Positions 53,404 through 62,803 of a stretch of 64,000 nucleotides of DNA are shown piece by piece. The position numbers and the translations under genes were made by a program. A model generated the notes under the pieces. The model did not search any database and was not told where the DNA came from. It was given only the letters and a program-made list of their open reading frames with translations. Origin of the DNA: Brachybacterium sp. P6-10-X1 (lineage in GTDB: Bacteria > Actinomycetota > Actinomycetes > Actinomycetales > Dermabacteraceae); the NCBI RefSeq assembly GCF_001969445.1, contig NZ_CP017297.1:4154001-4218000 (forward strand), in the 5' to 3' direction. The stretch's first letter is position 1; each line of letters opens with the position of its first letter.

Positions 53404-53433
53404 GAGGGCGAGGGCGAGGGCGAGGGCGAGGGC
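53404..53433. repeat. GAGGGC hexamer tandem array
   Basis: Five perfect copies of GAGGGC (53404-53433) in the ~500-bp gene-free stretch between tig and the convergent NlpC/P60 gene. Short frames across this stretch look like low-complexity translation products. Apart from this array and the two terminators nothing is seen. Confidence 0.85.
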
Positions 53434-53756
53434 TGGGGCGCGGGCCGCCGTGTCAGGAGCCGGATCAGCAGTGTCGGCCGCTGCAGTCGCGTACTCGGCG
53501 AGCCCACCGTCGCGTTCGCGTCGCTTCCGGGGCTACGGAGCGACAACTGAGCAATGGTCGAGGCTGCGGCGTCGCGTGCACAGCAGCGTCACTGCTCGCG
53601 GTGGTGGTGCGTGAGGTGCCCTGGTCGTCGACACCGGCGGCGATGTCCCCGCCACGAGACCCCGCCGACACGAGGACGCCGCCCATGCCGCCGGCTCGTG
53701 CGAGGTGGGGTCCGACGCACCGTGACCGGGTTCGAGGCCGCCGCGGCATGCACGAA

Positions 53757-53784
53757 GGCCCGGTCTCCATGCGGAGACCGGGCC
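53757..53784 (-). terminator. terminator of second NlpC/P60 gene
   Basis: Perfect 12-bp stem (53757-53768 with 53773-53784), loop ATGC, 23 bases after the stop of the minus-strand gene. Confidence 0.8.
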
Positions 53785-53807
53785 CTCGTCGACCTGTGCT
53801 GGGCGGA

Positions 53808-54626
53808 TCAGCGGTAGGTCACGAAGCTGGGGTTGCCCCAGAGACCGCGCTCGACGACCACCTGCTTGGAGCCGGAAGCGTCGATGATCTGGCCGTCGCC
53901 GGCGTAGATCGCGACGTGGCCGGGCCAGGCGACGATGTCGCCGGGCTGGGCCTCGGACTGCGAGATCGAGCGGCCGCCGTCGGCGATGGCGCCGCTGGTG
54001 CGCGGGATGTCGATGCCGGCCGCCTCGTAGGCGTAGGTGACCAGGCCGGAGCAGTCCATGCCGCTGAGGCTCGTGCCGCCCCAGCTGTACGGGGTGCCGA
54101 TGGCGGACCGGGCGGAGTCCACGATGGAGCCGGCGCTCGAGGAGGCCGGGGCCGGGGCCGAGGTGCCGCCGGAGGGGACGGAGGAGCTGCCGTTGAGGGA
54201 GCCGAAGGTCTCCGGACCGACCACGCCGTCGACCTGCAGGCCGTTGGAGGCCTGGTAGTCCTTGACCGCGGAGAAGGTGCGGGGGCCGAAGATGCCGTCC
54301 TCGGCGAGGCTGGCGCCGTGGTCGTTCAGCTCGTCCTGCAGGTCCACCACGGTGGAGCCCTCGGAGCCCCAGCGCAGCTTCTCGCTGGTGTCCAGCTGGG
54401 ACGTCGCGACCGGGGTGGCCGGCGCGGCCGGGGCGGTCTGTGCCGAGGGGGCCGCAGGAGCGGGGGAGGTGGCCGGAGCGGCCTGCGCGGCGGAGCCCGC
54501 GAACGCGGTCCCGACCAGGACGCCACCGAGGACGGCGGCGCCGCCGAAGCCGCGGGCTGCGCGCTGGGCGTGGTGGGTCGGGAGCTGGGCGCGTCCGATG
54601 GTGCGGTGCGTATTGTGCTGGGCCAT
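53808..54626 (-). CDS. secreted NlpC/P60 endopeptidase with peptidoglycan-binding domain
   Basis: 272 residues. Signal sequence (GFGGAAVLGGVLVGTAFAGSAAQA), Pro/Ala linker, then a PG_binding_1 domain (LRWGSEGSTVVDLQDELND, with GIFGPRTFSAVKDYQ) at about 83-145. A Ser-rich linker leads to NlpC/P60 at about 165-272, with Cys in GMDCSGLVTYAY and His in AWPGHVAIYAG. Cleaves cell-wall peptides. Unlike the 11766 paralogue it carries a wall-binding domain. Opposite in direction to the tig/clp genes around it; upstream are about 430 bp without a gene. Confidence 0.92.
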   Translation of the reverse strand: MAQHNTHRTIGRAQLPTHHAQRAARGFGGAAVLGGVLVGTAFAGSAAQAAPATSPAPAAPSAQTAPAAPATPVATSQLDTSEKLRWGSEGSTVVDLQDELNDHGASLAEDGIFGPRTFSAVKDYQASNGLQVDGVVGPETFGSLNGSSSVPSGGTSAPAPASSSAGSIVDSARSAIGTPYSWGGTSLSGMDCSGLVTYAYEAAGIDIPRTSGAIADGGRSISQSEAQPGDIVAWPGHVAIYAGDGQIIDASGSKQVVVERGLWGNPSFVTYR

Positions 54627-55059
54627 GATGTGCGGATCGTTCCTTCCGTTCCCGGCGCGGGAGGCCAGGGACTACCTGCTTGGTGAATGACCACCGCTGT
54701 CGGGGCGATCGTCGTCGGGGCGATGGGAAACACCGTAGGAGGGCTTCGGCGCCAGGTCGCGAGGCTTGGAAGAGGTCGGCACGGAACTTGACGGGGTTTT
54801 TGCTCGATCACGGGTCCACGTGACCAGAACCCGGCCGAGCTTGACGCTGCCGAGGGTGGGAAGACACACGGGAAGGTGGGCGCCCAGGCCGCGGTGGACG
54901 GGCGGAGACCTCCGCGATGCACGCTCGGTGACGCGCCCCCGCCCGTGCACCCTCTGCGATGCGCCCTCGGCGATGCGCCTGCGGCGAACAGTGCACCGCA
55001 GCTTCCGGCGCAGGCAATAGAGTCGACGCATCGACGGATACCGCTACCTAGGAGACCTT
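54627..55059. promoter_or_regulatory. divergent nlpC/clpP1 promoter region
   Basis: 433 bp, gene-free. Toward clpP1 there is TAGAGT (55018-55023) as a possible -10 and an inverted CGCC-N3-GGCG at 54976-54986 that resembles the core of ClgR boxes (CGC-N5-GCG), the activator of actinobacterial clp genes; the flanks fit poorly. Two 23-bp imperfect direct repeats (54915-54937 and 54957-54979) overlap it. Toward nlpC the leader is long (about 110 nt or more); no known riboswitch signature seen. Confidence 0.35.
54915..54979. repeat. 23-bp imperfect direct repeat upstream of clpP1
   Basis: Degenerate unit CGATGCRCSCTCGGYGAYGC, at 54915-54937 and 54957-54979. Five differences at most between copies. 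Second copy abuts the putative ClgR-like dyad. Confidence 0.6.
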
Positions 55060-55689
55060 GTGACCTCTCAGAGCATCCAGCCCCCCTCGCCCCGCGCTGC
55101 GGTCGGCGACGCCCCGATGGGATTGGACGACAGCGTCTACCAGCGCCTGCTGCGCGATCGCATCGTGTGGCTCGGCTCCGAGGTCCGCGACGAGAACGCC
55201 AACGCGATCTGTGCCAAGATCCTGCTGCTGGCCGCCGAGGACCCCGAGAAGGACATCTACCTCTACATCAACAGCCCCGGCGGCTCCATCACCGCGGGCA
55301 TGGCCATCTACGACACGATGCAGTACGTCCAGCCGGACGTCGTCACGATCGGCATGGGCATGGCCGCATCGATGGGCCAGTTCCTGCTCTCCTCCGGCAC
55401 CAAGGGCAAGCGCTACGCCACCGCGCACACGCGGGTGCTGATGCACCAGCCGCTCGGCGGTCTCGGCGGCACCGCCACCGACATCAAGATCCAGGCCGAC
55501 CTCATCCTGTCCATGAAGCGCCAGCTCGCCGAGCTGATCGCCGAGCAGACCGACAAGAGCGTCGAGCAGATCACCGAGGACTCGGACCGGGACCGCTGGT
55601 TCACGGCGCCCGAGGCCCTCGAGTACGGCTTCATCGACAAGATCGTCACCGGAGCGGCGGACGTCACCGGCGGCGGCGGCACCGACTGA
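55060..55689 (+). CDS. clpP1: ATP-dependent Clp protease proteolytic subunit 1
   Basis: 209 residues. Serine protease of the ClpP fold: [19 protein letters not shown], catalytic Ser104 in AASMGQ, His129 in MHQPLGG and later Asp. GTG at 55060 after TAGGAG (55049-55054). Forms mixed ClpP1P2 tetradecamers with the product of the next gene, as in mycobacteria. Followed 44 bases later by clpP2. Confidence 0.96.
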   Translation: MTSQSIQPPSPRAAVGDAPMGLDDSVYQRLLRDRIVWLGSEVRDENANAICAKILLLAAEDPEKDIYLYINSPGGSITAGMAIYDTMQYVQPDVVTIGMGMAASMGQFLLSSGTKGKRYATAHTRVLMHQPLGGLGGTATDIKIQADLILSMKRQLAELIAEQTDKSVEQITEDSDRDRWFTAPEALEYGFIDKIVTGAADVTGGGGTD

Positions 55690-55733
55690 CCGCCCCGGAC
55701 GCACCCCCGACCCGTTTCGAGCAAGGAGACCCC

Positions 55734-56435
55734 GTGACTTTCGATCCCCGCACCATCGGCGCCCTGCCGACCGCCCAGGCCGGCCGGATGGCCCCGACGG
55801 CCCCGCTTCCGACGTCCCGCTACGTGCTCCCGCAGTACGAGGAGCGCACCGCGTACGGCATGAAGCGCCAGGACCCGTACACCAAGCTGTTCGAGGACCG
55901 CATCATCTTCCTCGGCGTGCAGGTGGACGATGCCTCCGCCGACGACGTGATGGCCCAGCTGCTGGTCCTGGAGTCCCAGGACCCCGACCGTGACATCACG
56001 CTGTACATCAACAGCCCCGGCGGCTCCTTCACGGCGCTGACCGCCATCTACGACACCATGCAGTACATCAAGCCGGAGATCACCACGGTCTGCCTCGGCC
56101 AGGCGGCCTCGGCCGCCGCGGTGCTGCTGGCCGCCGGCTCCCCGGGCAAGCGCCTGGCGCTGCCGAACGCCCGGATCCTGATCCACCAGCCGGCCATGGG
56201 CGGCGAGGGCGGCGGCGGTCAGGCCTCCGACCTGGAGATCCAGGCCAATGAGATCATGCGCATGCGGGAGTGGCTCGAGACCACCCTCGCCGAGCACACC
56301 GGTCGCACCCCGGAGCAGGTCAGCACCGACATCGAGCGCGACAAGATCCTCACCGCGGCCAGCGCGCTCGAGTACGGGCTGGTCGACCAGGTGCTGGAGT
56401 CGCGCAAGGCGCCGCGGCGGCCGATCTCCTCGTGA
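55734..56435 (+). CDS. clpP2: ATP-dependent Clp protease proteolytic subunit 2
   Basis: 233 residues. ClpP fold with [19 protein letters not shown], catalytic Ser126 in GQAASAAAV and His151 in IHQPAMGG. The N-terminal ~45 residues are a processed-type propeptide ([13 protein letters not shown]). GTG at 55734 with AAGGAG 5 bases upstream. Partner of ClpP1; ClpX docks on the P2 ring in homologous systems. Confidence 0.96.
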   Translation: MTFDPRTIGALPTAQAGRMAPTAPLPTSRYVLPQYEERTAYGMKRQDPYTKLFEDRIIFLGVQVDDASADDVMAQLLVLESQDPDRDITLYINSPGGSFTALTAIYDTMQYIKPEITTVCLGQAASAAAVLLAAGSPGKRLALPNARILIHQPAMGGEGGGGQASDLEIQANEIMRMREWLETTLAEHTGRTPEQVSTDIERDKILTAASALEYGLVDQVLESRKAPRRPISS

Positions 56436-56595
56436 GGGCGCGCCGCAGCCGGAGGAATGCTCCCCGGTGCGCGGCTACCGCAGCTGCCCCGGCGGCCCCT
56501 CGCCCCGCTGTGCGCGGGACGGGGGGTCGTGCGATGCGGCTCGGCTGACTCGGCGGCGCCCAGCAGGGCCCGCCTCCCGCGGCGGGCGGTGCGGG

Positions 56596-56607
56596 CACGG
56601 TACCGTG
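56596..56607 (+). promoter_or_regulatory. palindrome and -10 upstream of clpX
   Basis: Perfect 12-bp palindrome CACGGTACCGTG containing TACCGT (56601-56606), about 80 bases before the clpX start, in the 252-bp gap after clpP2. It may be a separate clpX promoter with an overlapping operator. Confidence 0.35.
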
Positions 56608-56687
56608 GAACGGTCCGCGGCTCCCGGGTCGACAGCCCGGGGCGGACGACGAACGCACTGATGGTGGCCCGACGAAAGGACACGGAG

Positions 56688-58027
<1,340 letters not shown>

Positions 58028-58028
<1 letters not shown>

Positions 58029-58381
58029 TGGCGCCCGACCGCGCGGAGGACGACCGCGGCAGGCATGACCGCGGCGATGCCGCACGGGCCCGCGAGCTGC
58101 TGGCCCAGGAGCGTCGCAGCATCGACAACATCGACGCCGCGCTCGTCCACCTGCTTGCCGAGCGCTTCGCCCACACCCAGCGCGTCGGCGTCTTGAAGGC
58201 CACCCACGGCCTGCCGCCCGCCGATCCCACCCGCGAGCAGGAGCAGATCGAGCATCTGCGCTCCCTGGCGGACACCGCGGGCCTCGACCCCGTCTTCGCC
58301 GAGGCGTTCATGCGCTTCATCGTCACCGAGGTGATCCGCCACCACGAGCGGATCCGCGAGGAGGGGGCCGCCGGGTCCTGA
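58028..58381 (+). CDS. chorismate mutase (AroQ class)
   Basis: 117 residues, all-alpha. RRSIDNIDAALVHLLAERFAHTQRVGVLK is the AroQ helix 1 with the essential Arg/Lys, and later REQEQIEHLRSLADTAGLDP and AFMRFIVTEVIRHHERIR complete the three-helix chorismate mutase. Converts chorismate to prephenate for Phe/Tyr. In actinobacteria this small form is often activated by DAHP synthase. ATG shares a base with the clpX stop (TGATG), an unusual coupling with a protease gene. Confidence 0.88.
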
Positions 58382-58412
58382 ACCACGGCGGTGGGCTGGT
58401 AACCTGGATCAC

Positions 58413-61400
58413 ATGGCAGGATTCCAGTTCCTCGAGTGGCCGGTGATCCGGCAGCTGCGCGGCGCGGACCCGTCCGGCCGGGGCAGCGCGGTCACCTCGC
58501 GGGCGACTCGGAACATCGCTCCCCGCACGCGCGAGGCGGACACCGTCGTCCAGAGCGTCTGCCCGTACTGCGCCGTCGGCTGCGGGCAGAAGGTCTACGC
58601 CAAGGACAACCGCGTCATCCAGATCGAGGGCGATCCTGACTCTCCGATCTCGCGAGGTCGGCTCTGCCCCAAGGGGGCCGCGAGCGAGCAGCTGGTCAAT
58701 TCCTCGCGCCGCGTCACGACGGTCCGCTACCGCCCCCCGTACGCCACGGACTGGCAGGACCTCGACCTCGACACCGCCCTGGACATGATCGCCGACCGCT
58801 TCCTCGAAGCGCGACGCCGTCACTGGGAGGAGGAGGACGAGGAGGGCCGCCCGCTGCGGCGGGCGATGGGAATCGCATCGCTCGGCGGCGCGACCATCGA
58901 CAACGAGGAGAACTACCTCGCCAAGAAGCTCTTCACCGCGGCGGGAGCCATCCAGATGGAGAACCAGGCGCGCATTTGACACTCCGCCACGGTCCCCGGT
59001 CTGGGGACCTCGTTCGGACGCGGTGGGGCCACGCAGCACCTGCAGGACATGGCCCATGCCGATTGCATCGTCATCCAGGGCTCCAACATGGCGGAGGCCC
59101 ATCCGGTGGGCTATCAGTGGGTCATGGAGGCGCGGTCGCGCGGAGCCCGGGTCATCCACGTCGACCCGCGGTTCTCGCGCACCAGCGCGAACGTCGACAA
59201 GCACCTGCCGATCCGGGCGGGCACGGACATCGTGCTCCTCGGCGCCCTGATCAACTACGTGCTCGCTCATGACCTCTGGTTCGAGGACTACGTCAAGGCG
59301 TTCACCAATGCCTCCTCGATCCTCGAGGAGGACTACGCCGATGCCGAGGACCTCGACGGGCTCTTCTCGGGGTTCGACCCCGCCACGGGCACCTACGACA
59401 CCTCCTCGTGGCAGTACGCGGATGCGTCCGAGGAGGGCGAGAGCCGGGCGACGGGCACTCCGACGACGCACGGCGAGTCCCACGGCGAATCGCACGGCTC
59501 CGGCGGCCCCCAGCTGGGACGCGGCGTGCCTGTCCGGGACGAGAGCCTGCAGGATCCCCAGTGCATCTTCCAGATCCTGAAGCGCCACTACGCCCGGTAC
59601 ACCGCGGAGATGGTCGAGGAGGCGTGCGGCATCTCGCGCGCCGACTTCGAGTACCTGGCCCGGTCGGTGACGGAGAACTCCGGTCCGGAGCGCACCACCT
59701 GCTTCGCCTACGCCGTGGGCTGGACCCAGCACGTCGGCGGCGCGCAGTTCATCCGGGCCGCCGGAGTGCTGCAGCTGCTGCTGGGGAACATGGGCCGCCC
59801 GGGCGGCGGGATCATGGCGCTGCGGGGCCACGCCACGATCCAGGGCTCGACCGACATCCCGACCTTGTTCAACCTCCTGCCGGGGTACCTGCCGATGCCC
59901 AAGGTCGGAGCGCATGATGCGTTCCGGGATTACGTCGACTCGATCGGCACGAAGACCCAGAAGGGCTTCTGGGCGGACTCCGAGTCGTACGCGGTGAACC
60001 TGCTCAAAGCGTGGTGGGGCGATGCGGCGACCGCGGAGAACGACTGGGCGTTCGACAACCTGCCGCGCCTGACCGGCGCCCACGGTACGTACCAGACCAC
60101 GATGCGGATGCTCGAGGACGGCGTCGACGGGTACTTCCTGCTGGGACAGAACCCCGCCGTGGGCTCCGCCAACGGTCGCCTGCAGCGCCTGGGGATGTCG
60201 CATCTGAAATGGATGGTCGTGCGTGACTTCTCCATGATCGAATCGGCCACGTGGTGGAAGGAGGGGCCGGAGATCGAATCGGGAGAGCTGAGGACCGAGG
60301 ACATCGCCACCGAGATGTTCTTCCTGCCCGCCGCGAACCATACGGAGAAGGCCGGGTCGTTCACCCAGACGCAGCGCCTGGTGCAGTGGCGGGAGCGGGC
60401 CGTCACCCCGCCCGGTGACTGCACGAGCGAGCTGTCGTTCATGCACGAGCTCGGTCGGCGCGTCCGGGAGCGGCTGAAGGACTCGCAGGATCCGCGGGAC
60501 CGCCCGCTGCTGGACCTCACCTGGGACTACCCGACCGACGAGCACGGCGAACCGGACCCGGAGGCGGTGCTCAAGGAGATCAACGGCTATCACGTCGGCG
60601 GGGAGAAGGATGGCACGCCCCTGTCCTCCTACACGGAGATGACGGCCGACGGCACCACCGCCGGCGGCTGCTGGATCTACGCCGGCGTCTACGCGGGCGG
60701 GGTCAACCAGGCTGCCCGTCGCAAACCCGGCAGTGAACAGGACAGCACGGCGGCCGAATGGGCATGGGCGTGGCCCGCCAACCGTCGGATCCTTTACAAC
60801 CGCGCCTCCGCCGACGCCGACGGCAGGCCCTGGAGCGAACGCAAGAGATATGTCTGGTGGGACGAGGACGCCGAGCAGTGGACCGGGAAGGACGTTCCCG
60901 ACTTCCCCCCGGACAAGCATCCCCACGACAGGGGGGATGCCGAGAAGGGCGGTGCCGCCGCCCTCGCCGGCAACGATGCGTTCGTCATGCAGGCCGACGG
61001 GCGGGGCTGGCTGTTCGCGCCCTCGGGCATGGTGGACGGCCCGTTGCCCACGCACTACGAGGCGGTCGAGTCACCGATCCCCAACCCGTTGTACGCCCAG
61101 CAGGCGAACCCCACGCAGAGGACGATCGCGGACCGCGACAACATGAACGCCCCGGGCATCACCGCGACGGCGGCCGAGGGCGAGGTGTATCCGTACGTGT
61201 TCACCACCTACCGCCTCACGGAGCATCACACCGCCGGGGGGATGAGCCGTTTCCTGCCGTATCTCGCCGAACTGCAGCCGGAACTGTTCTGCGAGGTCTC
61301 CCCGGAGCTCGCGGCCGAGGTCGGGCTGGAACCGTACGGCTGGGCGACCGTGATCTCCGCCCGGTCGGCGATCGAGGCCCGCGTGCTGATCACCCGCCGC

Positions 61401-61772
61401 ATGTCCCCGCTGCGGGCGGGCGGGCGCACGGTGCACCAGATCGGGATCCCGTACCACTGGGCGCAGGGCAGCGAGGCGGTGGTCTCGGGGGACGCGGTCA
61501 ACGACCTCGTCGGGATGAACCTCGACGCCAACACGCAGATCCAGAACTCCAAGGTCGTCGCCTGCGCGCTGCGCCCCGGCCGTCGTCCGCGCGGACCGGC
61601 GCTGCGCGATCTGGTGGCAGACTTCCAGCGTCGGGCGGGGATCGGTCCGACGACGGGCGACGAGGCGATCGCCCCCGCCGTTCTTCCCGAGGATGCGCGG
61701 GCCGGGAACACCCCGGGCCAGGACGATGACGAGGCACCCGAGGCCGAGCGCACCACGCGAGAGGAGCACTGA
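58413..61772 (+). CDS. fdhA: selenocysteine-containing formate dehydrogenase catalytic subunit
   Basis: 1119 residues if TGA 58977-58979 is read as selenocysteine (residue 189). N-terminal [4Fe-4S] ligands Cys50/53/57/85 (SVCPYCAVGCG, RLCPKG), then ENQARI-Sec-HSATVPGLG, which is the Sec/Cys molybdopterin ligand position of formate dehydrogenases. Further on are bis-MGD binding segments (LLGNMGRPGGG, then ALRGHATIQGSTD) and the C-terminal molydopterin dinucleotide domain (NVHQIGIPYHWA-like). Oxidises formate to CO2. No twin-arginine signal is seen, so cytoplasmic side likely. A His/Ser/Gly-rich loop (about 350-370) is an insert. Confidence 0.94.
58977..59009 (+). promoter_or_regulatory. SECIS element of fdhA
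   Basis: TGA codon 58977-58979; 11 bases later a perfect 7-bp stem GGTCCCC (58991-58997) / GGGGACC (59003-59009) closes a GGTCT loop (58998-59002). Loop sequence and the 18-base distance from TGA to the loop equal those I recall for the Escherichia coli fdhF SECIS. It should recruit SelB and tRNA-Sec. Confidence 0.88.
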
Positions 61773-62803
61773 TGGGATCGACGATCGAGTCCGCAGGACG
61801 TCGGGGGACCGGTGCCGAGACCGAGCACGAGCATCCGCGCAAGGGTTTCTTCACCGACACCTCGATCTGCATCGGATGCAAGGCCTGCGAGGTCGCGTGC
61901 AAGGAGTGGAACCGCAATCCTGCCGACGGGGATCTGGAGCTGCTCGGGTCCTCCTTCGACAACACCGGGGGGCTGGGCGCGAACACCTGGCGTCACGTGG
62001 CCTTCGTGGAGCAGGACTCCGAGCGCATCGAGGAGGCCCGGGACTCGGGCCGACGTCTCGTCGACCTGGGCATGCCCACCGTGGGCCCCCGCCCCGGCGG
62101 CCCGCGGCCCGGTGCGTCGTCAACCCCCGGCGGCCGGCCCGGGGACGACCTCAGCGGCGAGGACACCACGCCGCCGGACACCCCCGAGTTCCGCTGGCTG
62201 ATGTCCTCGGACGTCTGCAAGCACTGCACCAATGCCGGGTGCCTGGACGTGTGCCCGACCGGAGCGCTGTACCGCACGGAGTTCGGCAGCGTCGTCGTGC
62301 AGCAGGACATCTGCAACGGGTGCGGGACCTGTGTGGGCGGATGCCCGTTCGGCGTGATCGAGCGCCGTGACGACGGCACCATCTCCCCGCGGTCCTCCCG
62401 CGAGGAGCCGGAGGAGGTCCCCGAGCTCGGGACGGCCCACAAGTGCACCCTCTGCCACGACCGGCTGGTCGACGGCGAGACGCCCGCCTGCGCGCAGACC
62501 TGCCCGACCACCTCGATCAAGTTCGGCGACCACGAGGACATGGTCGAGTCCGCCGAGGACCGGGTCCAGCAGCTGCACACGCAGGGCATGACCGAAGCGC
62601 GTCTCTACGGCGCCAACGCGAACGACGGCGTGGGCGGCATCGGATCGGTGTTCCTGCTGCTCGACGAGCCCGAGGTCTACGGGCTGCCGCCCGACCCGCA
62701 GGTGCCCACGAAGGCGCTGCCGCAGATGTACCGCACGGCCGGGGTCGCCGCCCTCGGGATGATCACCGCGACCGCTCTCGCCTTCCTCGGAGGGCGTCGG
62801 TGA
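61772..62803 (+). CDS. fdhB: formate dehydrogenase iron-sulfur subunit
   Basis: 343 residues. Four ferredoxin-type clusters: CIGCKACEVACKEW (Cys33/36/39/43), CKHCTNAGCLDVCP, CNGCGTCVGGCP and CTLCHDRLVDGETPACAQTCP. A Pro/Gly-rich insert (about 100-140) separates cluster 1 from the rest. The C-terminal helix (GVAALGMITATALAFLGG) may dip into the membrane. Passes electrons from FdhA to the membrane subunit. ATG overlaps the fdhA stop by one base; four-base overlap with the next gene. Confidence 0.94.
   Translation: MGSTIESAGRRGTGAETEHEHPRKGFFTDTSICIGCKACEVACKEWNRNPADGDLELLGSSFDNTGGLGANTWRHVAFVEQDSERIEEARDSGRRLVDLGMPTVGPRPGGPRPGASSTPGGRPGDDLSGEDTTPPDTPEFRWLMSSDVCKHCTNAGCLDVCPTGALYRTEFGSVVVQQDICNGCGTCVGGCPFGVIERRDDGTISPRSSREEPEEVPELGTAHKCTLCHDRLVDGETPACAQTCPTTSIKFGDHEDMVESAEDRVQQLHTQGMTEARLYGANANDGVGGIGSVFLLLDEPEVYGLPPDPQVPTKALPQMYRTAGVAALGMITATALAFLGGRR

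Noticed and set aside
53381..53770. Short frames in the tig-nlpC gap (about 77-101 codons)
   Set aside because: They translate the GAGGGC array and GC-rich spacer into Arg/Ala repeats, with no ribosome site or recognisable domain.
54627..54770. Riboswitch in the leader of the second NlpC/P60 gene
   Set aside because: Long leader but no recognisable conserved block or pseudoknot pattern.
58413..58979. Formate dehydrogenase fragment as a separate truncated gene or pseudogene
   Set aside because: The stop is TGA at the Sec/Cys ligand position, with a SECIS hairpin and an intact downstream frame; selenocysteine recoding is the better explanation.
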